From positions 1,612,001 through 1,676,000 of the forward strand of contig NZ_CP079865.1 in NCBI RefSeq assembly GCF_025263565.1: a stretch of DNA of 64,000 nt. Reading direction: 5' to 3'. The position numbers and the translations under genes are program-made. The number at the start of each line of letters is the position of its first letter. Position 1 is the stretch's first letter. Shown one piece after another: positions 44,041-53,141 of the stretch. The notes under the pieces were generated by a model. It saw nothing but the letters and a program-made list of their open reading frames with translations, made no database searches and was not told the DNA's origin. The stretch comes from Mycobacterium sp. SMC-8. Lineage in GTDB: Bacteria > Actinomycetota > Actinomycetes > Mycobacteriales > Mycobacteriaceae.

Positions 44041-45806
44041 CCTGAGTTTGGACATTTTGCTTAGTACCCAGGTGTGAAGCCAAGATCGGTGAGGATCTTG
44101 CGCTCGGTGTCGGGAATCGCCGGCGGGAAGGTCTGGGTGGCCCCGTTGATAGTGATGGTCGCTGAACGCAGTGGCCGCAGTTGCTTGATGACCTTGGCGA
44201 TCGACAGTCCGGTGCGCGATTGGATGGCATGAGAGACGGCCAGGGCGGCGAACACGATGGTCAGGTGCGCCTCGATGGCATCACGCATGCGGTTGAACAT
44301 GGGCCGGGCATCGAGATCGGTCTTCGACATCCGAAAAGACTTCTCCACGTGCCAGAGGTCGTGGTACTTGGCGATGACCTCCGCAGCCGACATCACGGTG
44401 ACCGGCACGTTGGTCACATAGCCCTTGAGCCCGACCAACGATTGGGCCCGGGCCAGACTGGCCTCATCGACGGCGCGGTCATCACCGCTGGTTTTGACGA
44501 ATCGTGCTGTCTTGGACTTCTTCTCACCGGCGACGATCGCCCGGGCCCGGGCTTCTTGAGCCGCGAGGGTCTTCTGATCGCGGCGAGCTCTTTTGGCGGA
44601 GTACGACCAGATCGCCCGCCACGCACCGGTATCGCTGTCGGGGTTCCAGATGGGTTCAACACGCAACTTGGTGTCGTTGACGCGGGTGTTGCCGTGGCGC
44701 GGCGTCACCGTGTCGATGATCTGGCCGTCGGTGAAAACGTCACCATTCCAATGGAAGTGCGATTCCAGATCTCCGGGCGCCTTCGTCATGCGGGAACCCA
44801 CGATGAACGACAACTCCTGCTCATCGAGGGCGGCGAGGTTGCTCTGCGACAGCATCCCGGCATCAGCGGCCACCACCATCGGTGCGCCGGCCAGGTTGTG
44901 ACGGGCCAGGAAGCTGGTGATGATCGGCACGATCGTGGTGGTCTCAGCGGTGTTGCCTTCGAAACAGCCGATCTCCAACGGGAATCCGGTGCGGTCCACC
45001 AGCAGGCCGACGACGATCTGAGGATCAACCCGACGTTCCTTGGAGTAGCCGACTTTACGCAGCGCATCCTCGGATTCGGCTTCGAAATACAACGTGGTGA
45101 CGTCATACAAGATCAGCGACAGCCCGCCGCAGTCAGTGGCGTAGGCGAAGCAGTTCTCGGCGATCACGTCGCGGTGCCCGCGGGCATGGATGTTGCGGAC
45201 ATGACGGTCGATGGTCTTGTAGGACACCAGCTGGGCACCAAGATCAGCGAGCACGCGGGAGGCGTCGAGCTTGCTGGTCGGCTCGACGATCCGGGCGATC
45301 ACCAGATCCCGGAACACCGCGTCGCCGACGGCATCGAAGCCCAACCAGTCGTAGACGTGGCCGAGCAGGTCATAGAGCAGCCGCGAGGCGGTCCCGACTG
45401 TGCGTCCAGGTGGCGCCACGGGAGCCGCAGCCGCAGGCCCGGACCGCTCAGGGATCAGTGCCTGTGCACGAAAGTCAGCGACATCGGCCATCGATTGGGC
45501 TCGAGCGGCCACCTCGAAATCCAGCGCTACCTGGCCGCCGACGACCATCGCCTTGGCCTGCTCGAGCAGAATGCCCAGCTCAGCGTCGGTATGCGCGGAA
45601 CCCAAATGGGCCAGGATCACCACCTTGCCCGCGTCCTTGCGGGCCACCTGCACCGCCACCGCGCCCGAGGCAGTGCGCACCTTCCGCACGTACGCCACCG
45701 CACGAACCTACCCCGATTAGTACCCCAAAACACCCACCAGCCAGAGCAACGCTGCAGGTCAAGCGACTACAGAATGTGAGAATCAGCCAAGGTGTCCAAA
45801 CTCAGG
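44041..45806 (-). mobile_element. IS1634-family (IS1549-like) insertion sequence, 1.77 kb
   Basis: Both ends carry CCTGAGTTTGGACA as perfect 14-bp terminal inverted repeats, with partial matching inward. It holds one transposase gene. The element is flanked by a 327-329-bp direct repeat. IS1549 of M. smegmatis, in the same family, is known for unusually long target duplications, so the flank is a genuine footprint of this insertion. Confidence 0.92.
44061..45698 (-). CDS. IS1634-family transposase
   Basis: DDE transposase of 545 residues. The N-terminal part starts AYVRKVRTASGAVAVQV. Catalytic residues are placed by LYDVTTLYFE (first Asp), VAADAGMLSQ (second Asp) and the late DLWHVEKSFRMSKTDL with the conserved Glu. 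Long inserts between them are typical of IS1634/IS1549. The gene is intact with a GTG start and reads in the same direction as espK, so read-through could feed the downstream membrane-protein gene. Confidence 0.92.
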   Translation of the reverse strand: MAYVRKVRTASGAVAVQVARKDAGKVVILAHLGSAHTDAELGILLEQAKAMVVGGQVALDFEVAARAQSMADVADFRAQALIPERSGPAAAAPVAPPGRTVGTASRLLYDLLGHVYDWLGFDAVGDAVFRDLVIARIVEPTSKLDASRVLADLGAQLVSYKTIDRHVRNIHARGHRDVIAENCFAYATDCGGLSLILYDVTTLYFEAESEDALRKVGYSKERRVDPQIVVGLLVDRTGFPLEIGCFEGNTAETTTIVPIITSFLARHNLAGAPMVVAADAGMLSQSNLAALDEQELSFIVGSRMTKAPGDLESHFHWNGDVFTDGQIIDTVTPRHGNTRVNDTKLRVEPIWNPDSDTGAWRAIWSYSAKRARRDQKTLAAQEARARAIVAGEKKSKTARFVKTSGDDRAVDEASLARAQSLVGLKGYVTNVPVTVMSAAEVIAKYHDLWHVEKSFRMSKTDLDARPMFNRMRDAIEAHLTIVFAALAVSHAIQSRTGLSIAKVIKQLRPLRSATITINGATQTFPPAIPDTERKILTDLGFTPGY

Positions 45807-46133
45807 TCGGATTCCCCACGGGAGATCCACAGCACGGCGGTGACGAGCACGATGACCGCGAGCAGGGCGCCGACCATGCGGGGCAGGTGGAGACGTCTCA
45901 GCTGAGTCATCTCCACCGACGGTACCTACACCGTGGCGTCCACGCCGACGGCGTCGCTCATCAGTACCTGAAGGTGCTGCCAGTACACCCAGTCGGCGAT
46001 CGCTCGTCGCTGGTCAGCGGGTTCGGCGGAGATGTGGGCGTTGTACAGCGCGATCTCCTGGGCGTGGACGGCGTAGGCGACGAACGCCTTGAGGTGCGGA
46101 ACGCTACGTTGCGGATTGGTGCTCATCAACGGT
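45805..46133. repeat. 329-bp target duplication, right copy
   Basis: Identical to 43712-44040. In this copy the espK 3' end belongs to the intact espK gene, and the 5' end of the membrane-protein gene is the remnant. Confidence 0.93.
45807..45916 (-). pseudogene. 5' remnant of the double-domain membrane-protein gene
   Basis: The first 37 codons (MEMTQLRRLHLPRMVG and the membrane helix) of the gene at 42804-43823, cut off here by the element. The start is 10 bp after the espK stop, the original spacing, so it would be translated only as a truncated fragment running into the element. Confidence 0.82.
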
Positions 46134-48103
46134 TTGGCCACTTCAAACCACAGCCGCGCAGTGTCGTCGGCGGGAGCCTCGATGTCGGCGGAGGCAGGAG
46201 GAAGCAGATCATTGAGCCCGAAATCGCTGACCGCGCCCAATCGTTGGGCGGCGTCGGGGGCGATGACTTCGAGACGGCTGCGTCCCTGCATTTGGCCCGT
46301 CTCGGGAATGTCGTCCTGGGTCAGGACGATCTTGGCGACGCCCGGGTCGAAATTCGAGAACTGTTCTTCGGTGGCGACCACCGCCCGTAGCTGATGGTTG
46401 TGGTGATGTGCCCAACCCTGAACGGCGAGAATCGGATAGGTGGCCCACCTGGCGCGTTCGGTGGCGGGGATCGATTCGTCGGCGGTGGCCATCCGCACTT
46501 GCTCGGGCAGGTTGACACCGTCGGGGATGTAAGCCAGGCCGTAGCTGTTCGCGACGATGATCGTGCCGTCGGTGGTGACACCAGTGACCCAGTAGAAGCC
46601 GTAGTCCATGACGCCGACGTTGAGTGCCGCGCCGATATGACGGGCTTGCTGCAGGGGATCGCTGCCGTTGTTCTTGCGGCGTGCGGCGCCGGCCGTTGAG
46701 GCGGACAGGATCGCGTCGCGTTCGGCACGGGCTGCCGACACTGGAACGGGTGCGGCGGCGGTGCCGCCAGCGTTGGACGTCGACATGGGCGCGACGCCGG
46801 GCCCGAGGGACGCGGTCGAGGCGCCGCCAGGTGTCGCGGTCGGCGGGGGCGGTCCGGGAGGAGGTGGCGTTGTCGGTGGTGCGAGCGGAACCGGCGGCGC
46901 GGCGGGGGGACCACCCGTCGCGGGCGGGCCGACGGGTGCAGCCCCGGCCGAGCCTCCGCCGGACACACCGCCTCCGCCGCCGCCCATGCTCGCACCGCTT
47001 GATGCAGCGGGCGGTGGTGCTGCAGCGGGTTGGCTGCTGGGCTGCGGAGCCGGAGCGGGGGACGATGCCGGCGCGGACGAGGCGAGCGGTGGCGGGGCCT
47101 GGTTGCTCAGCGGCTGCATCGGGTTGGCGCGAGAGGCTTTGGCTGCCTCGGCCGGCGCCGCGGTGGTCGGCTGACCGGCGGCCGCACCAGCGGGGGATGC
47201 GGTGCTCGTTGTCGGCGAGCCGGAAGCAGAGGACGAGTTGGCCGCAGACGAGGCGGATGGCGAACTTGAGCTGCCTGCGGATGGGCTGCTCGTGGATGGG
47301 CTGGTGCTGCCGAGCGGACTGGAAGGGGACGAAGGACTCGAAGGGGAGCCGGGGCTGCCGAGTCCGCTCGGGGTGCCGGGGGTTGAACTGTTCGCTTCCA
47401 CGGGCGCGTTCGGCGGCAGTGGGCGCGCAAGCAGGGGATCCTCTGTGACCCTCGCAGGATTTAGCAGGGGCGACGTACCGGTCGGCGCCGTCCGCGCCTG
47501 GAAAAACTGCACGTCGCGGCTGGACTTGGACGGTAGATATGAAGGCATCGGCGTCGGCTGCTGGGTGGGCAATGTAGCGAGACGTTCCGGCGGCGGTGGC
47601 GGTTGATACTGCTCAAAGGCCGTGACTTGAGTGGTTGCGCCAACAACGAGCGATGTGTTCAGCGCGTTCTGTGAGACGACCCATGCCTTTATGAGGGCAT
47701 CCTTCTCTCCAGCGTCAAGATCTGGCAGTTCTCGAATGGCTGCAAAATACGCTTGGGCGTCTTCAAGGTTCTGGTTTATCGTCTCTTTGGTCTGGAGGAT
47801 GACCTGGGCGACTAAGGTGTACCAGGCAATGGACTTCTCTATATGTGAGTACAGGTCGTTCATCTGGTTGATGCGTGTTTCGACTGCCGTACTACCTCTC
47901 TCTGCGGCACTTCCTTTCCACATTCCGCCGGCGAAAACCTCTGAATGCTTGCCCTTCCAGGACTCCATAACTCCTATAAGTTCGGAAGCCTTTTGTGAGT
48001 AGGTTACTGCCCGTCCACGCAGCAGATCTTCGTCAATGTCGGGCCAACCGGCCGGCTCGGTCATCTCTTCAATAAACTCACCTGGAGATTTCGCAATTCC
48101 CAT
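45926..48103 (-). CDS. espK: ESX-1 secretion-associated protein EspK
   Basis: Protein of 725 residues with the three-part EspK plan. The N-terminal domain starts MGIAKSPGEFIEEMTEPAGW and matches EspK/Rv3879c (GGW-ADED...AQEYS). A long Pro/Ser/Gly/Ala linker spans about 210-490. The C-terminal domain has GVMDYGFYWVTGVTTDGTII and SYGLAYIPDGVNLP. ATG 48103 is preferred to the one 24 bp upstream because it gives the family N-terminus and avoids overlap with the upstream stop. EspK helps bring EspB to the secretion ATPase. The N-terminal third is much AT-richer than the rest. Confidence 0.9.
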   Translation of the reverse strand: MGIAKSPGEFIEEMTEPAGWPDIDEDLLRGRAVTYSQKASELIGVMESWKGKHSEVFAGGMWKGSAAERGSTAVETRINQMNDLYSHIEKSIAWYTLVAQVILQTKETINQNLEDAQAYFAAIRELPDLDAGEKDALIKAWVVSQNALNTSLVVGATTQVTAFEQYQPPPPPERLATLPTQQPTPMPSYLPSKSSRDVQFFQARTAPTGTSPLLNPARVTEDPLLARPLPPNAPVEANSSTPGTPSGLGSPGSPSSPSSPSSPLGSTSPSTSSPSAGSSSSPSASSAANSSSASGSPTTSTASPAGAAAGQPTTAAPAEAAKASRANPMQPLSNQAPPPLASSAPASSPAPAPQPSSQPAAAPPPAASSGASMGGGGGGVSGGGSAGAAPVGPPATGGPPAAPPVPLAPPTTPPPPGPPPPTATPGGASTASLGPGVAPMSTSNAGGTAAAPVPVSAARAERDAILSASTAGAARRKNNGSDPLQQARHIGAALNVGVMDYGFYWVTGVTTDGTIIVANSYGLAYIPDGVNLPEQVRMATADESIPATERARWATYPILAVQGWAHHHNHQLRAVVATEEQFSNFDPGVAKIVLTQDDIPETGQMQGRSRLEVIAPDAAQRLGAVSDFGLNDLLPPASADIEAPADDTARLWFEVAKPLMSTNPQRSVPHLKAFVAYAVHAQEIALYNAHISAEPADQRRAIADWVYWQHLQVLMSDAVGVDATV

Positions 48104-48105
48104 TC

Positions 48106-49236
48106 TTATGCTCCAACGGCTCGGCACGCTTCGCTTATAGCGCCCGCCAGGGAGCCAGCAACTACCTGAAGGTAGTCATCCGCAGGTGCGTATGTTAGGA
48201 GTGCGCTTGAGTATGCCCGCCTGTACTGCGCACTCAGAGTCGCAAAGTCTGCCCAGACCGCATTGTCGCTTTTCCGTCCTACGCGTTGGGTTTCATCTGC
48301 GAATGCCTGCATGATTGGAAATACTGCTGCATTAATCGCGCGCTCTGCAGGTTGCAATTCTGTAGCCGGAATGTTCGGATCAATCGTACGCCACTCGGCG
48401 GTCTGATCCGTGAAAACTCTCGCGCCATCGAGCCATTGCGAACACATGGGATTTGTCATTGAAAGAAAAATGCCGGGGGCATCGGTATCCGGCGCGTTAA
48501 CGCCACCAGGTGGCGGTGCTGCTCTCGCTACGAGGGGTGAACGTGCGCCCGCTGAACCGTAGGTGATGGCATTGCAAATGGCATCGAGAGATTCCGAAAT
48601 TGCTATCGACACGCGTACGAAGTGATCGGCAGCGGGCGTGTAAGTGGCAATACGGTCGGCGTATTCGCGGCTATACGCTATGAACTGCTCGTAAAGCTCC
48701 CGCATAACTCTATGAGGTGTCTGTTGCGCCAGCTTCGCTGTGCGGCTTGCAGTGTCGTGGAGCGCGGCACCAACAGCGTCGTATTGATTCCGGACTTCGG
48801 CAGTCCATTGCGTCGCTGGTACCGCTGGATCGCGGACGTGCCAGCCATTCTGCTGGGCTTGCGCGAACGCCGCCGATATGGGCCTCCAAGGCTCACACGT
48901 AGGATCCTCAAGAATGATCCCGGCCGGGCTCCTGTCACCGGCACTGGCAATCTTCGGAGTATTGGCTGTCGGGTTTGGCGGGGCAGATGCGCTCGGCGGG
49001 TGAGGAGCACCCGAGTCCTTATTGAGGATGAGGACTACTGACACCACAGTGAGCACGACGATCACAAGCGCAGCCAGTCCGCCCAGCACCCACTTGCCGG
49101 TATTGCCCGATGCTCGAGCACCAGTCAGCTGCTGGCCCTGAGGCTGCGTCCCCCAAGGCCCGGCTGGCGGATCGCCCGGCATGGGATGGGACGGCGGCGG
49201 GGGCGGTGGCCATTGTCCGGGCGGCGGTGTGCTCAC
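48106..49236 (-). CDS. Membrane-anchored double-domain protein, paralogue of 42804-43823
   Basis: Protein of 376 residues from GTG 49236 (GGGGGGCGG upstream); a longer ATG start at 49308 has no such site. The N-terminus is a Pro/Gly-rich cytosolic segment (PPPPPPSHPMPGDPPAGPWG), then one helix (VLGGLAALVIVVLTVVSVVL). Outside are two related domains: EDPTCEPW with NGWHVRDPAVPATQW to DAICNAI, and TNPMCSQW with TAEWRTIDPNIPATE to EACRAV. The DNA is AT-richer than the locus average. It sits 2 bp before espK, so the two are co-translated. Confidence 0.78.
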   Translation of the reverse strand: MSTPPPGQWPPPPPPSHPMPGDPPAGPWGTQPQGQQLTGARASGNTGKWVLGGLAALVIVVLTVVSVVLILNKDSGAPHPPSASAPPNPTANTPKIASAGDRSPAGIILEDPTCEPWRPISAAFAQAQQNGWHVRDPAVPATQWTAEVRNQYDAVGAALHDTASRTAKLAQQTPHRVMRELYEQFIAYSREYADRIATYTPAADHFVRVSIAISESLDAICNAITYGSAGARSPLVARAAPPPGGVNAPDTDAPGIFLSMTNPMCSQWLDGARVFTDQTAEWRTIDPNIPATELQPAERAINAAVFPIMQAFADETQRVGRKSDNAVWADFATLSAQYRRAYSSALLTYAPADDYLQVVAGSLAGAISEACRAVGA

Positions 49237-49590
49237 GTGGCCGCCCCCCGTTCGTGCCCGATCATCTCCAACCCCTTCCGGGTCGAAGAAGACCCGCCGT
49301 GGAATCATCAGCCGTCGTCCTAATCAGAGTACGAGACACACGGTCAGCTACTGGACGCTGATTCTGGCTCGGGGCACAGTGCGCCGGGAACGCGCTCCGA
49401 GGCGAACTCCATGACCCGCTGACGCACCGGACGGCGCCGAGCCCGCGAATCGGATCCTCCTTGAAGGACCTATGCCGGTGATGTTTCAGGAAGGCTCTCG
49501 CAGCATTACCCGGCCCAACCTCCGGTGAGCATGACTCGCAATCGGCGGGTTTCACGAGGCCAGTGCTGTGCATCCACAGTCGAACAAACA
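49237..49590. other. 354-bp non-coding spacer in the accessory block
   Basis: This lies between the broken small membrane gene and the double-domain gene. Moderately AT-rich patches occur at 49310-49360. No conserved gene or clear hairpin was found. A promoter for the espK segment would be expected here. Confidence 0.45.
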
Positions 49591-49816
49591 TCAATTGCTT
49601 ACCCCTCCCAGAGTGCCTGCGACCCAGAAGGGCACGATCGTGAGCGGAATCGTCGCCAGTGACAACACGAGTCCCGTGCAGAACTGCGCCGTCACCTTCA
49701 GGGCCAGCGTGAGCGGAAGCCCCACGACCAGTAGACCGACAAAACCTGCGGCAAGCCCGAACACCCCAAACAGGAGCAACACCAGGCACAGGGTCCCTAA
49801 GATGACCCCGACTAAG
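49591..49816 (-). pseudogene. 3' part of a small membrane-protein gene split by IS1380 elements
   Basis: If both elements and one CTAAG duplication are removed, this piece joins in frame to 53142-53190 to give an 89-residue protein. Residues from LVGVILGTLCLVLLLFG to PFWVAGTLGGVSN make three hydrophobic helices. The gene began at ATG 53190, overlapping the upstream stop, so it was the third member of an effector/membrane-protein string. The insertion falls in codons 15-17. Confidence 0.8.
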
Positions 49817-51476
49817 CCTGAATCCACCGATGAATTGCCTGGTAGGCGAGTGTTGATATGAGGAAAGTGCCCTCTGAGCTGCGATGATGAGTGTTCCTTA
49901 CGCACTTATCGGCACAACTTCAGAAAGGCACTTCCGGTGAAAGTGTCCCATAGGTTCACTGCCTCGGCGGCCGTCTTCGACGACGAGCATCTCGTGTCCT
50001 GCGCCGGATTGGTCCCGGTCATGGCATTGGCCGCCCAGACGGCCTTGCCGCAGCTATTAACCGACAAGGTGCTCATCGTCGAACCGAGGATCAAATCCGG
50101 GTCGGCCAACCCTGCACCGAAACTAAGCACCGTGATTGCCGGGATGTGCGCCGGCGCCGACAGCATCGACGACCTCGACGTCGTGCGATCAGGCGGCATG
50201 AGAACCCTGTTCAATGGGGTGTACGCGCCCTCGACTATCGGAACCCTGCTGCGGGAGTTCACCTTCGGACACGCCCGGCAACTGGAGTCCGTGCTGCGCG
50301 AGCACCTGGCCGGGCTCTGCACACGGGCCGATCTGCTTCCCGGCGCCGACGACCGAGCGTTCATCGACATCGACTCACTGCTACGTCCGGTCTACGGACA
50401 CGCCAAACAGGGCGCCTCCTACGGACACACCAAAATCGCGGGCAAACAGATCCTGCGCAAAGGCCTGTCACCGTTGATCACCACAATCAGCACCCCCACC
50501 GGCGCGCCGGTGATCGCCGGCGCCCGGCTGCGAGCCGGCAAAACCAACTCCGGCAAGGGCGCAGCCCGGATGGTCGCCCAAGCCATCGCCACCGCCCGCG
50601 CCGCCGGGGTCACCGGCCCGATCCTGGTACGCGGCGACTCGGCCTACGGCAACAGCACCGTGACCGCCGCCTGCCGCCGCGCCGGTGCTCAGTTCTCGTT
50701 GGTGCTGACCAAAACTCGCGCTGTCACGGCGGCCATCGCATCCATCGACGAGCACGCCTGGATTCCCGTGCAATATCCCGGCGCGATTCGTGATCCCGAC
50801 ACCGGAGCATGGATCTCCGATGCCGAAGTCGCCGAGATCACCCACACCGCCTTTACCTCCACCGACAGCCCGATCACCGCACGGTTGATCGTGCGACGGG
50901 TCAAAGACGCCCGCTTCCCCGATGCGCTGTTTCCGGTGTGGCGGTATCACCCGTTCTTCACCGACACCGACGAACCCACCGCCGCGGCCGACATCACCCA
51001 CCGCCGCCACGCGATCATCGAGACCGTGTTCGCCGATCTGATCGACGGACCCCTGGCGCACATGCCCTCGGGACGATTCGGCGCGAACTCGGCGTGGATC
51101 CTGTGCGCTGCGATCGCCCACAACCTGCTGCGTGCCGCTGGCGTGCTCGCCGGCGGCGCCCACGCAGTGGCCCGGGGAGCCACCCTGCGCCGCAAGATCA
51201 TCACCATTCCCGCCAGACTGGTCCGACCCCAACGCCGCCCCGTTCTGCATCTACCCAGCCACTGGCCCTGGGCACAGCACTGGCTCACCCTGTGGCGCAA
51301 CACCATCGGCTACAGCCCACCACAACCGGCAACACCCTGACCACCCGGCCGAACAGGCCCCTACCGGAGCGCACAGGAAAAGCTGGGCAGACCAGCGGAT
51401 CCCACCTGCCCGCACCAAACCCAGCCACCGAAATTACCCCCGGCCACCATCAGGAAGGCCGATCCACGGATTGAGG
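49817..51476 (+). mobile_element. IS1380-family element, copy 1
   Basis: 1660 bp, with ends CCTGAATCC and, inward from the right, CCTCAATCC. CTAAG lies directly outside both ends (49812-49816 and 51477-51481) as a 5-bp target duplication. It is nearly identical to copy 2; one silent base difference was seen (49969 against 51634). Confidence 0.93.
49937..51340 (+). CDS. IS1380-family transposase, copy 1
   Basis: DDE transposase of 467 residues from GTG 49937. It shows the family core in order: FDDEHLVSCAGLVPV near the start, DIDSLLRPVYGHAKQG with the first catalytic Asp, LVRGDSAYGN with the second, and the late HRRHAIIETVFADLIDGPLA with the Glu. Full length and probably active. The strand is opposite to the disrupted gene. 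Confidence 0.93.
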   Translation: MKVSHRFTASAAVFDDEHLVSCAGLVPVMALAAQTALPQLLTDKVLIVEPRIKSGSANPAPKLSTVIAGMCAGADSIDDLDVVRSGGMRTLFNGVYAPSTIGTLLREFTFGHARQLESVLREHLAGLCTRADLLPGADDRAFIDIDSLLRPVYGHAKQGASYGHTKIAGKQILRKGLSPLITTISTPTGAPVIAGARLRAGKTNSGKGAARMVAQAIATARAAGVTGPILVRGDSAYGNSTVTAACRRAGAQFSLVLTKTRAVTAAIASIDEHAWIPVQYPGAIRDPDTGAWISDAEVAEITHTAFTSTDSPITARLIVRRVKDARFPDALFPVWRYHPFFTDTDEPTAAADITHRRHAIIETVFADLIDGPLAHMPSGRFGANSAWILCAAIAHNLLRAAGVLAGGAHAVARGATLRRKIITIPARLVRPQRRPVLHLPSHWPWAQHWLTLWRNTIGYSPPQPATP

Positions 51477-51481
51477 CTAAG

Positions 51482-53141
51482 CCTGAATCCACCGATGAAT
51501 TGCCTGGTAGGCGAGTGTTGATATGAGGAAAGTGCCCTCTGAGCTGCGATGATGAGTGTTCCTTACGCACTTATCGGCACAACTTCAGAAAGGCACTTCC
51601 GGTGAAAGTGTCCCATAGGTTCACTGCCTCGGCAGCCGTCTTCGACGACGAGCATCTCGTGTCCTGCGCCGGATTGGTCCCGGTCATGGCATTGGCCGCC
51701 CAGACGGCCTTGCCGCAGCTATTAACCGACAAGGTGCTCATCGTCGAACCGAGGATCAAATCCGGGTCGGCCAACCCTGCACCGAAACTAAGCACCGTGA
51801 TTGCCGGGATGTGCGCCGGCGCCGACAGCATCGACGACCTCGACGTCGTGCGATCAGGCGGCATGAGAACCCTGTTCAATGGGGTGTACGCGCCCTCGAC
51901 TATCGGAACCCTGCTGCGGGAGTTCACCTTCGGACACGCCCGGCAACTGGAGTCCGTGCTGCGCGAGCACCTGGCCGGGCTCTGCACACGGGCCGATCTG
52001 CTTCCCGGCGCCGACGACCGAGCGTTCATCGACATCGACTCACTGCTACGTCCGGTCTACGGACACGCCAAACAGGGCGCCTCCTACGGACACACCAAAA
52101 TCGCGGGCAAACAGATCCTGCGCAAAGGCCTGTCACCGTTGATCACCACAATCAGCACCCCCACCGGCGCGCCGGTGATCGCCGGCGCCCGGCTGCGAGC
52201 CGGCAAAACCAACTCCGGCAAGGGCGCAGCCCGGATGGTCGCCCAAGCCATCGCCACCGCCCGCGCCGCCGGGGTCACCGGCCCGATCCTGGTACGCGGC
52301 GACTCGGCCTACGGCAACAGCACCGTGACCGCCGCCTGCCGCCGCGCCGGTGCTCAGTTCTCGTTGGTGCTGACCAAAACTCGCGCTGTCACGGCGGCCA
52401 TCGCATCCATCGACGAGCACGCCTGGATTCCCGTGCAATATCCCGGCGCGATTCGTGATCCCGACACCGGAGCATGGATCTCCGATGCCGAAGTCGCCGA
52501 GATCACCCACACCGCCTTTACCTCCACCGACAGCCCGATCACCGCACGGTTGATCGTGCGACGGGTCAAAGACGCCCGCTTCCCCGATGCGCTGTTTCCG
52601 GTGTGGCGGTATCACCCGTTCTTCACCGACACCGACGAACCCACCGCCGCGGCCGACATCACCCACCGCCGCCACGCGATCATCGAGACCGTGTTCGCCG
52701 ATCTGATCGACGGACCCCTGGCGCACATGCCCTCGGGACGATTCGGCGCGAACTCGGCGTGGATCCTGTGCGCTGCGATCGCCCACAACCTGCTGCGTGC
52801 CGCTGGCGTGCTCGCCGGCGGCGCCCACGCAGTGGCCCGGGGAGCCACCCTGCGCCGCAAGATCATCACCATTCCCGCCAGACTGGTCCGACCCCAACGC
52901 CGCCCCGTTCTGCATCTACCCAGCCACTGGCCCTGGGCACAGCACTGGCTCACCCTGTGGCGCAACACCATCGGCTACAGCCCACCACAACCGGCAACAC
53001 CCTGACCACCCGGCCGAACAGGCCCCTACCGGAGCGCACAGGAAAAGCTGGGCAGACCAGCGGATCCCACCTGCCCGCACCAAACCCAGCCACCGAAATT
53101 ACCCCCGGCCACCATCAGGAAGGCCGATCCACGGATTGAGG
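51482..53141 (+). mobile_element. IS1380-family element, copy 2 (tandem)
   Basis: Same 1660-bp unit as copy 1, in direct orientation, separated from it by a single CTAAG and followed by another CTAAG at 53142-53146. The pair thus shares one target sequence between the copies. Confidence 0.93.
51602..53005 (+). CDS. IS1380-family transposase, copy 2
   Basis: Protein identical to copy 1, 467 residues. The only base difference noticed within the gene is GCG against GCA for an Ala codon near residue 11, so the duplication is very recent. All three catalytic acidic motifs are kept. Two active copies side by side could mobilise the DNA between them or delete one copy by recombination. Confidence 0.93.
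   Translation: MKVSHRFTASAAVFDDEHLVSCAGLVPVMALAAQTALPQLLTDKVLIVEPRIKSGSANPAPKLSTVIAGMCAGADSIDDLDVVRSGGMRTLFNGVYAPSTIGTLLREFTFGHARQLESVLREHLAGLCTRADLLPGADDRAFIDIDSLLRPVYGHAKQGASYGHTKIAGKQILRKGLSPLITTISTPTGAPVIAGARLRAGKTNSGKGAARMVAQAIATARAAGVTGPILVRGDSAYGNSTVTAACRRAGAQFSLVLTKTRAVTAAIASIDEHAWIPVQYPGAIRDPDTGAWISDAEVAEITHTAFTSTDSPITARLIVRRVKDARFPDALFPVWRYHPFFTDTDEPTAAADITHRRHAIIETVFADLIDGPLAHMPSGRFGANSAWILCAAIAHNLLRAAGVLAGGAHAVARGATLRRKIITIPARLVRPQRRPVLHLPSHWPWAQHWLTLWRNTIGYSPPQPATP

Noticed and set aside
46624..47448. Plus-strand Gly/Arg- and Pro-rich reading frames over espK
   Set aside because: They mirror the low-complexity linker of EspK on the other strand and have no family features.
49591..49905. 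Apparent 104-residue membrane protein starting inside the IS1380 element
   Set aside because: Its first 30 residues are encoded by the insertion-sequence end and recur identically at copy 2. The real gene started at 53190 and was split by the elements.
50146..50793. Second-frame Arg/His-rich proteins inside the transposase genes (also 51811-52458)
   Set aside because: Typical shadow frames of high-GC genes; present in both copies only because the element is duplicated.
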